NCBI GenBank assembly: GCA_016209995.1
Contig: JACQVC010000179.1
Location: 1-16,187 of the forward strand
Direction: 5' to 3'
DNA: 16,187 nt
DNA from: Gemmatimonadota bacterium
Lineage (GTDB): Bacteria > Gemmatimonadota > Gemmatimonadetes > Longimicrobiales > Gaopeijiaceae
Shown in pieces: positions 1 to 6,126 of the stretch (position 1 is the stretch's first letter; the number at the start of each line of letters is the position of its first letter). A program made the position numbers and the translations under genes. The notes beneath the pieces were generated by a model. The model worked only from the letters and a program-made list of their open reading frames with translations. It was not told the origin of the DNA and did no database searches.

Positions 1-13
1 GAGGAATAGCCTT

Positions 14-118
14 GTGCTACTGTGACGAGGCGCAACACAGCGAGGCGGAATGCAGCGGCGGTCGAATGCGACCGTATTTCCGGCCGGGAGCACTAAAGCC
101 ACGGGTCAGAATTCGGCC
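14..118 (+). promoter_or_regulatory. probable cobalamin riboswitch (5' part missing or degenerate)
   Basis: The leader of the btuFCD cluster carries pieces of the cobalamin (B12-element) aptamer. GCTACTGTGA at 16-25 matches the conserved core junction (CCGCNACTGTNA). GGTCAGAATTCGGCC at 104-118 resembles the B12 box (AGTCAGNATACCNGCC). Between them GTGCT (14-18) can pair with AGCAC (89-93), and CGGTCG/CGACCG forms a perfect 6-bp hairpin near 58-72. The upstream GGTG-containing part of the aptamer would lie left of position 1, so it cannot be seen. The neighbour is a B12 importer, which is the classical regulon. In the known family, adenosylcobalamin binding shuts expression off. The match to the GCCACTG/GGGAAGG internal elements is poor, so this could be a diverged element or a chance resemblance. 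Confidence 0.45.
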
Positions 119-143
119 CCACGCTCGCGACAATCGAGCGTCT

Positions 144-1019
144 GTGCACGCCCTCGCGGTGGCAGCCGCGTGTATCGCCATCGTCGGTGCATGTACCGAT
201 GAGCGTCCGGGCGCTCGCAAGCCTTCGCAGCAACCCGAAGCTGCCGCCGTCGCCACTCTGGTCGACGCCGAAGGCCGAGTCCCCGACGTCGCCGCGCCCG
301 CGGCCCGAGTCATCTCTCTCGTCCCCGCCGCCACCGAGATCATCGAACGGCTGGGAGCCGGCCGCCTCCTCGTGGGTCGCACCGACTTCGATTCGCAACC
401 GTCCCTCGCCGCCGTCCCTTCCGTCGGCGGCGGGCTCAGCCCGAGCATCGAGCGCATTCTCGCGCTCGAGCCCGATCTGGTCATCCGCTTCGCGGCGGCC
501 ACGGACCGCGCCACCGCGTCCAACCTGGACGCGCACGCAGTCCGCCACTTCGCGATCAAGCCCGAGCGCATCGAGGACATCCGGACCATTGTCCGCGCGC
601 TCGGCATGCTCCTGGCTCGACAGCAAGCCGCAGACTCGCTGATCCACGAGATGGACAGCGCCATAGCGGCCGTGCGGCAAGCCGTCGCCGGGCGCCCGCG
701 GCCGCGCGTCGCCTACGTGATCGGCGGCGAGCCTCCGCGCGTGGCGGGGCCCGGGACTTTCATCGACGAGCTCATCAATATCGCGGGCGGTACCAATGTG
801 TTTGGCGACGTCGAGCTTCCCTATCCCGCGATCAGCACGGAGGAGCTGCTGGTCCGACAGCCCGACTTCATCGTCGCTCCGCAGGAGGCTGTCGTCGCTT
901 CGCCCGCCCGGGGTCGCGTCGCACGCGTTTCTAGCGATCTCTTCCACCGCCCGACCCCTGACCTGGCCTCGGCCGCGCGACAGCTGGCCCGCATCCTTCA
1001 TCCCCAGGCGTTTCCGTGA
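144..1019 (+). CDS. btuF: vitamin B12 ABC transporter, substrate-binding lipoprotein (BtuF-like)
   Basis: Periplasmic binding protein of a B12/iron-complex ABC importer. It captures the corrinoid outside the inner membrane and hands it to the permease encoded next. From GTG144 the protein has 291 residues. A short hydrophobic stretch (about 3-16) ends in a lipobox-like VGAC with the lipid-acceptor Cys at 17. The cluster A-2 binding fold then begins with RVISLVPAATEIIERLGAG near 55-73, followed by the family's GRTDFD and PSVGG elements and the ALEPDLVI strand (about 107-114). An ATG at 66 in the same frame would add 26 residues, but it lies inside the riboswitch-like leader. No Shine-Dalgarno is obvious for either start, so the N-terminus is uncertain. 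The stop overlaps the btuC start as GTGA. Haem or siderophore binding is the alternative; the riboswitch favours B12. Confidence 0.85.
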   Translation: MHALAVAAACIAIVGACTDERPGARKPSQQPEAAAVATLVDAEGRVPDVAAPAARVISLVPAATEIIERLGAGRLLVGRTDFDSQPSLAAVPSVGGGLSPSIERILALEPDLVIRFAAATDRATASNLDAHAVRHFAIKPERIEDIRTIVRALGMLLARQQAADSLIHEMDSAIAAVRQAVAGRPRPRVAYVIGGEPPRVAGPGTFIDELINIAGGTNVFGDVELPYPAISTEELLVRQPDFIVAPQEAVVASPARGRVARVSSDLFHRPTPDLASAARQLARILHPQAFP

Positions 1020-2005
1020 CCCGCAGCATGGTCACTGGCCTCCTGCTCGCAGTCGTCGTCGGTGCCATCATCCTGAGCGTCCGGTTCGGCGCCGTCCCGT
1101 ATGGCACCACGGACGTGCTCGCCGCGCTCGCGGGGCAAGGTGATGAGACTACGCGTACGATCGTTCGCGATCTGCGCCTGCCTCGTGCGCTCCTGGCCAG
1201 CTTCGTCGGGGGCGGCCTCGCGCTCGCGGGAGCCGCATTCCAGGCACTGCTGCGCAACCCTCTCGCCGAGCCGTATATCCTCGGCGTATCAGGCGGTGCC
1301 GCCGTCGGGGCCGTGATCGCGATCGCCGCCGGTGCCGCCTCGGCCGGGTCCTGGGCCCTCCCGCTCATGGCGCTCGCCGGCGCGCTGCTCGCCGTCGTGC
1401 TCGTGTTCCGGATTGCGGCCGCGGCGGCGCCCACTCTGGACGTGCGCGTGCTCCTGCTGGCCGGCGTGGTGGTCGCCGCTTTCTTCAACGCGTGCATCAT
1501 GCTCGTTCTCTCCGTCTCCGAGGCTGCCGCCGTCCGGTCCGCCGTTCTCTGGATGATGGGCAGCTTGGCGGGCGCCGGCTGGAGCACGGTCCTGATCGCG
1601 GCCGCTTACACGCTACCCTGCGGCATTGTGCTCGTGGGCCTCGCGCGGGCCCTCAATCTCCTGGCCATCGGCGAGGAGACGGCCAGCTATCTCGGCACGG
1701 ACACGAATCGCATCAAGCGGATCGTCTACGCCGTGGCCTCGCTGGTCACGGCCGCGGGTGTTGCCGTGGCCGGAGTCATCGGCTTCGTGGGACTCATCGT
1801 GCCGCACGCGGTTCGTATGGTCGCGGGATCCGACCACCGCGTTCTGCTGCCCGCATCATTCGCGGCCGGCGCCGCCTTCCTCACGCTAGCCGACCTCCTC
1901 GCGCGCACCGTATGGGCGCCGACCGAACTGCCCATCGGCGTCATCACCGCCTTCGTCGGTGTGCCCTTCTTTCTCGCGCTCCTGGGTCGCGGCCTCAGTC
2001 GATGA
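1016..2005 (+). CDS. btuC: vitamin B12 ABC transporter, permease (BtuC/FecCD family)
   Basis: Inner-membrane channel subunit of the importer; it would act as a homodimer with BtuF outside and BtuD inside. The 329-residue product is almost entirely hydrophobic segments, consistent with the roughly ten helices of the FecCD family. It contains the family hallmark RNPLAEPYILGVSGGA about a quarter of the way in. Near the end, the IGFVGLIVPHAVR stretch forms the cytoplasmic loop that contacts the ATPase. Start is GTG1016, overlapping the btuF stop by one nucleotide triplet shift (GTGA). The stop overlaps the next ATG as ATGA, so the three genes are very likely translationally coupled in one transcript. 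The family also transports haem and siderophores, so the substrate rests on the upstream B12-element and BtuF-like neighbour. Confidence 0.88.
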   Translation: MTRSMVTGLLLAVVVGAIILSVRFGAVPYGTTDVLAALAGQGDETTRTIVRDLRLPRALLASFVGGGLALAGAAFQALLRNPLAEPYILGVSGGAAVGAVIAIAAGAASAGSWALPLMALAGALLAVVLVFRIAAAAAPTLDVRVLLLAGVVVAAFFNACIMLVLSVSEAAAVRSAVLWMMGSLAGAGWSTVLIAAAYTLPCGIVLVGLARALNLLAIGEETASYLGTDTNRIKRIVYAVASLVTAAGVAVAGVIGFVGLIVPHAVRMVAGSDHRVLLPASFAAGAAFLTLADLLARTVWAPTELPIGVITAFVGVPFFLALLGRGLSR

Positions 2006-2814
2006 CCTTCGAGACCCGTAACCTGACCGTTCGCTACCCGCGGTCAGCCGGCCCTGCGCTCTCCAGCGTCACGCTGAGCACGCCGGCGCACAGCCTCTGC
2101 GCCGTGCTCGGACCGAACGGCTCGGGCAAGTCCACGCTCATGCGCGCCCTGCTGGGCGTCGCGCCCATCAGCGGCGGCGAAGCTCTCGTGGACGGCGTTC
2201 CCGTGGATCGTTGGGCCAGGCGCGACCTCGCTCGACTCGTCGGCGCCGTCCCCCAGAACGAGAGCGTCGCCTTTCCGCTCTCCGTGCGTGAGCTGGTGGC
2301 CATGGGTCGCTACCCCCACCTCGGACCGCTTCGCGCGGAGGGGGACGTGGACCGGCAGGCCATCGACCGCGCCCTCGAGCGCTGCGAGATTTCGGAGCTG
2401 GCGCGACGATCCGTGACGACGCTCTCCGGCGGCGAACTTCAGCTCGCGCGCATAGCACGGGCCCTCGCGCAGGAGCCACGCGGTCTGGCGCTCGACGAGC
2501 CGACCGCTAGCCTCGACGTGCATCACGAGATGGCGATCTTCGAGCTGCTCCGCGACTTCGCCGCTACCGGAATCACCATCCTGCTCGTTACCCACAGCCT
2601 CAACCTCGCGGCCCGCTTCGCGGACCACCTCCTGCTCCTGCATCGCGGCAAGGTCGTGGCGCAAGGGAAACCACAGGAGGTGCTCGACGCGGACATCCTC
2701 GAGCGCGTCTACCGCTGGCGCGTCGCCGTCCGCGAAGATCCCCTGGCTGGAGGCGCACCCCAGGTCACCCCGCTGTCGCTTCGCACGTCCCGTGCACCGA
2801 CGGCATCCGCGTAA
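2002..2814 (+). CDS. btuD: vitamin B12 ABC transporter, ATP-binding protein (BtuD/FepC type)
   Basis: ATPase that powers the importer, 270 residues, starting at an ATG that overlaps the btuC stop (ATGA). All ABC motifs are intact: Walker A GPNGSGKST at 37-45, Q-loop Gln at 85 (PQNE), signature LSGGE at 141-145, Walker B GLALDEP at 161-167, D-loop SLD at 170-172 and H-loop His at 198. The AVPQNESVAFPLSVRELVAMGRYP-like stretch after Walker A is typical of the FecE/BtuD/HmuV subfamily. It extends about 20 residues past the usual core with a Pro/Ser/Thr-rich tail. It is the last gene of the cluster; the next gene runs toward it on the opposite strand. Confidence 0.9.
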   Translation: MTFETRNLTVRYPRSAGPALSSVTLSTPAHSLCAVLGPNGSGKSTLMRALLGVAPISGGEALVDGVPVDRWARRDLARLVGAVPQNESVAFPLSVRELVAMGRYPHLGPLRAEGDVDRQAIDRALERCEISELARRSVTTLSGGELQLARIARALAQEPRGLALDEPTASLDVHHEMAIFELLRDFAATGITILLVTHSLNLAARFADHLLLLHRGKVVAQGKPQEVLDADILERVYRWRVAVREDPLAGGAPQVTPLSLRTSRAPTASA

Positions 2815-2839
2815 ATGCGAAGGACTGAGAAATGACCGC

Positions 2840-2870
2840 CGCTCGTCGTGACAGGGGTCAGGAGCGAGCG
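2840..2870 (+). terminator. imperfect hairpin after btuD, possible terminator
   Basis: CGCTCG (2840-2845) pairs with CGAGCG (2865-2870), and TGAC (2849-2852) with GTCA (2857-2860) around an AGGG loop, with a small asymmetric internal loop. It lies 26 bp after the btuD stop in a convergent junction. No T-tract follows on either strand, so an intrinsic terminator is only suggested. Confidence 0.3.
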
Positions 2871-2903
2871 CGGAGCTGGCCAGCGGTGCGGCACGGCAGA
2901 CTA

Positions 2904-2951
2904 GCCGCTCAGCCGCTCAGCCGCTAACCCGCTAACCCGCTAACCCGCTAG
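2904..2951. repeat. octanucleotide tandem repeat, six units, containing the rsgA stop
   Basis: Six consecutive 8-bp units can be read directly: GCCGCTCA twice, GCCGCTAA once, CCCGCTAA twice and CCCGCTAG once. The last unit contains the TAG stop of rsgA (complement of 2948-2950). Because 8 is not a multiple of 3, the CTAA units place TAA on the + strand in all three frames (2925, 2933, 2941). They also place TAG on the - strand in all three frames. The array sits between the convergent ends of btuD and rsgA. A related array is found at 6092-6126. Confidence 0.9.
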
Positions 2952-3859
2952 GATGGATTGCCGCTCGCCTCGGTCAGCAGCTGGGTGTAGCTCTCGTAGC
3001 GTGACTCGGCAATGCGGCCGCCGGACACAGCCTGCTTGACGCCGCAGTCCGGTTCATGAGTGTGCGTGCACGAGCTTCCGAAACGGCACTGCGTTTGGTA
3101 GGCGCCGAACTCCGGGAAGCAGCGTCCGAGATCCACCCGCGCCACGCCCCAGACCCCCACGTCGCTGAATCCCGGCGTGTCCGCTACGAACCCTCCGCAC
3201 CGCAGGGGGACGAGCACCGCGCTCACGGTGGCATGTCGGCCAGTCTGCGTCTTCCGGGACAGCTCACTGGTCCGCAGCCTGAGTCCCGGCTCGATCGCGT
3301 TCAGAAGCGAAGACTTGCCGACGCCCGACGGGCCCACTAGCGCCGCTACCCCCGTGCACAACGCGTCGCGTAGCTCGCTCACCCCCTCACCGGATACCGC
3401 ACTCGTGAACAGGACTACGTACCCGATCGCGCGGTATGAACCGAACGCCTCCCGCACGATCCCCGCGTCCACCAGATCCATCTTGTTCACGACCAGCACC
3501 GTGTCCACATCATTGACTGCGCCCACGGCGAGGAGTCGGTCTACGATCCCGGGCGTCGGATCCGGCGATCGGGCCGCCACGACTACGACCAGGCGGTCCA
3601 GGTTCGCCGCGATCAGCTTGGGATGCCGACCGCCTGGACCCCTACGCACCACCGCACTCCCACGCGCGAGGACGCGTTCGACCGTCACGGTGCCGTCACC
3701 CTGATCGGCCACCACGACGCGGTCCCCGATCACCACCCGACCCTGCGCGTCGCCGCCGTGCTTCAGGCGGCCCCGCAGCGATGCAAGAACCACGCGCCCG
3801 TCCTCGAGCGCGACCTCGTACTGACCGCCGCCGCTGCGCCGGACCGTACCCGTCAGCAT
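2948..3859 (-). CDS. rsgA: small ribosomal subunit biogenesis GTPase RsgA
   Basis: Circularly permuted GTPase that assists late 30S maturation. From the ATG at 3859 (303 residues) an N-terminal OB-fold starts with MLTGTVRRSGGGQYEV. The permuted G motifs follow in the diagnostic order: G4 NKMD at 125-128, G1 GPSGVGKSS at 176-184, G3 DTPGF at 227-231. A C-terminal zinc knuckle has Cys258, Cys264, His266 and Cys272. The usual spacing between the first two cysteines is four residues; here it is five (CRFGSSC). A GTG at 3895 would add 12 residues; the ATG is chosen because family members begin at this MLxGxV position, although neither start has a clear ribosome-binding site. The gene follows the sigma gene on the same strand, separated by hairpins. 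Its stop codon lies inside the 8-bp repeat. Confidence 0.93.
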   Translation of the reverse strand: MLTGTVRRSGGGQYEVALEDGRVVLASLRGRLKHGGDAQGRVVIGDRVVVADQGDGTVTVERVLARGSAVVRRGPGGRHPKLIAANLDRLVVVVAARSPDPTPGIVDRLLAVGAVNDVDTVLVVNKMDLVDAGIVREAFGSYRAIGYVVLFTSAVSGEGVSELRDALCTGVAALVGPSGVGKSSLLNAIEPGLRLRTSELSRKTQTGRHATVSAVLVPLRCGGFVADTPGFSDVGVWGVARVDLGRCFPEFGAYQTQCRFGSSCTHTHEPDCGVKQAVSGGRIAESRYESYTQLLTEASGNPS

Positions 3860-3902
3860 GGTGGGGCAGAGCCGCCCAAAAACCGAGCGCCCCACTGACC
3901 CG

Positions 3903-3935
3903 GGCCGGCCTCTGCCGGCCTCACGGTCCGTGAGG
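3903..3935. terminator. two adjacent perfect hairpins between sigma gene and rsgA
   Basis: GGCCGGC-CTCT-GCCGGCC (3903-3920) and the 17-bp palindrome CCTCACGG-T-CCGTGAGG (3919-3935) share two bases. They lie 36 bp past the sigma-factor stop and at or just before the rsgA start region. They could terminate sigma transcripts or attenuate read-through into rsgA. The two stems share C3919-C3920, so both cannot be fully paired at once. No T-tract is present; the function is inference. Confidence 0.45.
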
Positions 3936-3971
3936 CGCTCGAATCAGGGAAGGATGTGAACTTCCCGAAGA

Positions 3972-4928
3972 TCACGCGGCAAACGACTTGAGGGCGGTTC
4001 CGATCTCGCCCTCACGCAGGCGCCGCAGCGCCCGATCCCGCAACTGCCGGATCCGCTCGCGCGTCACGCCCAGCATGTTCCCGATTTCCTCCAGCGTGTG
4101 CTCGCGCTCGCCGTCCAGGCCGAAGTACAGCTTCAGCACCTTCGCGTCCCGCGGCTCCAGCAACTTCAGCGCGTCGCGCACGTACTCCTGCAGAAGCCAG
4201 GCCTCCACCTCGGCCTCCGGCTCCTCGGCCTCGTCCGTGATGAAGCGCTCCACTAGCTTCGAGTCCTCGCTGTCGCCGATCGGCGCATCCAGTCGGATCT
4301 CCGCTACGTTCAGAGTCTGCAGCGACTGCACCAATTCCGGCGTCAGCTCCGTCGCGTCACCCAGCTCCTCCGCCGTGGGCTCCCGACCATGCAGCTGCTT
4401 GAGACGCTCACGCTCCCGGAAGATCCGCGCCAGATCCGACGCTCGGTTCAGCGGCACCCGCACGCTGCGTCCCTGATTCGCCAGCGACGCCAGAATCGCC
4501 TGACGAATCCACCAGACCGCGTAGCTGATGAACTTTACGCCCTGATCCGGATCGAACTTCCGCGCCGCCGTCACCAGACCGACGTTGCCCTCCTGAATCA
4601 GGTCCGTCAGCGAAACACCCCGGTTCTGGTACTTCTTCGCCACGCTGATCACGAAGCGCAGGTTCGCCTTCGCCAGCTCCTGGATCGCTCGCTCGTCACC
4701 ACGCTGCGCACGACGCCCCAACGCCTTCTCCTGGTCGGGCGTGATCAGCTCGTGATGACTCACATCACGAAGATACTGATCCAGCGCGCTCTGCTCCTCG
4801 ACCCCGCCCTCGAACGGGGCCAGGCTGCGAGAGCGCGAGCGACGGCCGCGTCGCTTCTTCATAGACGATTCCATGAGTCGATTCGATCTATCGTCGTGGG
4901 TCTCGGATTCCGTACGGAGTACAGCCAT
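3972..4928 (-). CDS. RNA polymerase sigma-70 factor, RpoD/SigA type without region 1.1
   Basis: Sigma factor of the primary/group 2 class, 318 residues. After a basic, Ser/Arg-rich N-terminus comes region 1.2 (DQYLRDVSHHELITPDQE, about 50-67). Region 2 spans about 85-155, with the core-binding and -10 elements NLRFVISVAKKYQNRG, DLIQEGNVGL and FISYAVWWIRQAI. Region 3 covers about 160-235, and region 4 about 250-308 ends in the helix-turn-helix LEEIGNMLGVTRERIRQL. Region 1.1 and the non-conserved insert of E. coli RpoD are absent. It could be the primary sigma of its phylum or a stationary-phase paralogue. ATG4928 has AGAAGG ten bases upstream, but a promoter-like pair overlaps that start; an ATG at 4874 (18 residues shorter) is the alternative. 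The gene is divergent from a PP2C phosphatase. Confidence 0.92.
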   Translation of the reverse strand: MAVLRTESETHDDRSNRLMESSMKKRRGRRSRSRSLAPFEGGVEEQSALDQYLRDVSHHELITPDQEKALGRRAQRGDERAIQELAKANLRFVISVAKKYQNRGVSLTDLIQEGNVGLVTAARKFDPDQGVKFISYAVWWIRQAILASLANQGRSVRVPLNRASDLARIFRERERLKQLHGREPTAEELGDATELTPELVQSLQTLNVAEIRLDAPIGDSEDSKLVERFITDEAEEPEAEVEAWLLQEYVRDALKLLEPRDAKVLKLYFGLDGEREHTLEEIGNMLGVTRERIRQLRDRALRRLREGEIGTALKSFAA

Positions 4929-5237
4929 AAAGTATGAGCCTTCTCATCCAATTTGTCCAGCCCTCGAGCCTACTACCGGGCTCCCTGCTCAATCGTTCCG
5001 CTCCGCCGGACATTTCTCACGAATAGGCCGCCCTGATCGCCTCCAAACACACCGACTGCTAACCCTCACCCGGCCGGCGGGTTCCAGATGAGGGGTCGCA
5101 GCCCGCAGGCTGCCCCACGGGTCCTGCCTCTCCCCGTTTTGTCTCATCTCGTTCCCCCTGCTACGTTTTGGCATTATTCGTGCCAGACCTCACCGCTGGG
5201 GCAGCGGGCAACCGATGGGCAGGGCAGGCATCAACAC
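4929..5237. promoter_or_regulatory. divergent intergenic control region (sigma gene / PP2C)
   Basis: This 309-bp stretch has no credible gene. An open frame reaches 5088 upstream of PP2C, but it looks non-coding and lacks family similarity. It must contain both divergent promoters. On the + strand TTGTCT (5139-5144) and TACGTT (5162-5167) are 17 bp apart, a weak promoter match. GGGCAGGGCAGG just before 5238 is a plausible purine-rich ribosome-binding region for PP2C. Nothing else recognisable is seen. Confidence 0.4.
4931..4959 (-). promoter_or_regulatory. possible sigma-70-type promoter of the sigma gene
   Basis: Read on the - strand, TGGACA (complement of 4954-4959; five of six matches to TTGACA) and CATACT (complement of 4931-4936; four of six to TATAAT) are exactly 17 bp apart. 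If used, transcription would start at or inside the annotated ATG4928, and translation would have to start at ATG4874. A chance match is possible. Confidence 0.3.
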
Positions 5238-6017
5238 GTGATTCGTCAATGGGTTGGGGCAGGAGGCACGCACCCGGGTCAGGTGCGTCCCGGGAACGAG
5301 GACGCCCTTGCCGTGCTCGGTGCCGAAGGGATCTACGTGGTGGCTGACGGGATGGGAGGCCACGCCGCGGGCGAGGTCGCGAGTGGGATCGCGATCGAGG
5401 AGATCGTGGCGGCGCTGCGGGAAAGCAGCGCCGGTGCCGCGCGGAGAGACCAGGTGGCGGACGCGCTCCAGCGCGCCAACCAACGCATCCTGGCGGAGGC
5501 AGACCGCGAGCCGGAACGCAGCGGCATGGGCACCACGGCGACCCTGCTCTGGGTGGATCCCGGGTCCGACCATTACATCATCGGGCACGTCGGCGACAGT
5601 CGGGCGTACCGTATGCGCGACCACGTCCTGAAGCTGCTGACCCGCGATCACACTTGGGTCCAGCTCGAAGTGGACTCGGGACGATTGTCTCCGGATCAGG
5701 CCCGGCGGCACCCCTATTCCAGCGTACTGCTACAGGCCCTCGGCGTCGAGGAGGCCGTCACACCGGACGTGTTCGAGGACTCCGCTGCGCCCGGCGATCT
5801 GTTCCTCCTCTGCTCGGACGGACTCACGGCCACGATGACTGACCCGGAGCTGAAGAGGATCCTGGAGCGTCTGGCAGACGCCTCGCCACCCGTGCTGGTC
5901 CGGGAGCTGATGCGCGAGGCGAACCAACACGGCGCCCCCGACAACGTGACCGTCATCGCGATTCGGGTGATCGGCGATGCGGAAGTGGATGCTCCCAGCG
6001 AGGTGGCGGCTGCGTGA
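5238..6017 (+). CDS. PP2C-family serine/threonine protein phosphatase (Stp/PrpC type)
   Basis: Metal-dependent phosphatase that removes phosphate from Ser/Thr residues, usually opposing a Hanks-type kinase. From GTG5238 it is 259 residues, the usual size of a stand-alone bacterial catalytic domain. Motifs in order: RPGNED (17-22), VADGMGGHAAGE (35-46), GHVGDSRAYR (117-126), TRDHTW (135-140), LCSDGL (191-196) and APDNVTVI (233-240). These supply the metal-binding aspartates at 22, 37, 194 and 235. No membrane segment or signal peptide is present, so it is cytoplasmic. GTG5238 is chosen because the conserved domain begins a few residues later and GGGCAGG lies just upstream. No kinase gene is in the window, so its partner is elsewhere. 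It is transcribed away from the sigma gene. Confidence 0.92.
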   Translation: MIRQWVGAGGTHPGQVRPGNEDALAVLGAEGIYVVADGMGGHAAGEVASGIAIEEIVAALRESSAGAARRDQVADALQRANQRILAEADREPERSGMGTTATLLWVDPGSDHYIIGHVGDSRAYRMRDHVLKLLTRDHTWVQLEVDSGRLSPDQARRHPYSSVLLQALGVEEAVTPDVFEDSAAPGDLFLLCSDGLTATMTDPELKRILERLADASPPVLVRELMREANQHGAPDNVTVIAIRVIGDAEVDAPSEVAAA

Positions 6018-6046
6018 GCCTGCCGCAGATGTGCTGATCCTCTCAT

Positions 6047-6066
6047 CGGGCTGCCTCCAGCCCGTT
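6047..6066 (+). terminator. terminator-like hairpin after PP2C gene
   Basis: CGGGCTG-CCTC-CAGCCCG (6047-6064) is a perfect 7-bp stem with a 4-base loop, 29 bp after the phosphatase stop, followed by TTGACCATTT. The T-tract is short and interrupted. The position between convergent genes supports a terminator role. Confidence 0.55.
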
Positions 6067-6091
6067 GACCATTTGGCGTGCTGAGCGTTCA

Positions 6092-6126
6092 CCCGCTACC
6101 CGCTCACCCGCCCACCCGCTCGCTAA
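6092..6126. repeat. second octanucleotide repeat array, containing the HD-gene stop
   Basis: Degenerate 8-bp units CCCGCTA, CCCGCTCA, CCCGCCCA, CCCGCTCG and a partial CTAA belong to the same family as the array at 2904-2951. The TGA stop of the HD-domain gene (complement of 6104-6106) and the codons for its last residues (VSERVGG) are made of these units. As at the first array, the position is the meeting point of a + strand and a - strand gene. Confidence 0.8.

Noticed and set aside
2904..2951. CRISPR array
   Set aside because: The repeats are 8 bp and contiguous without spacers, and no cas genes are present.
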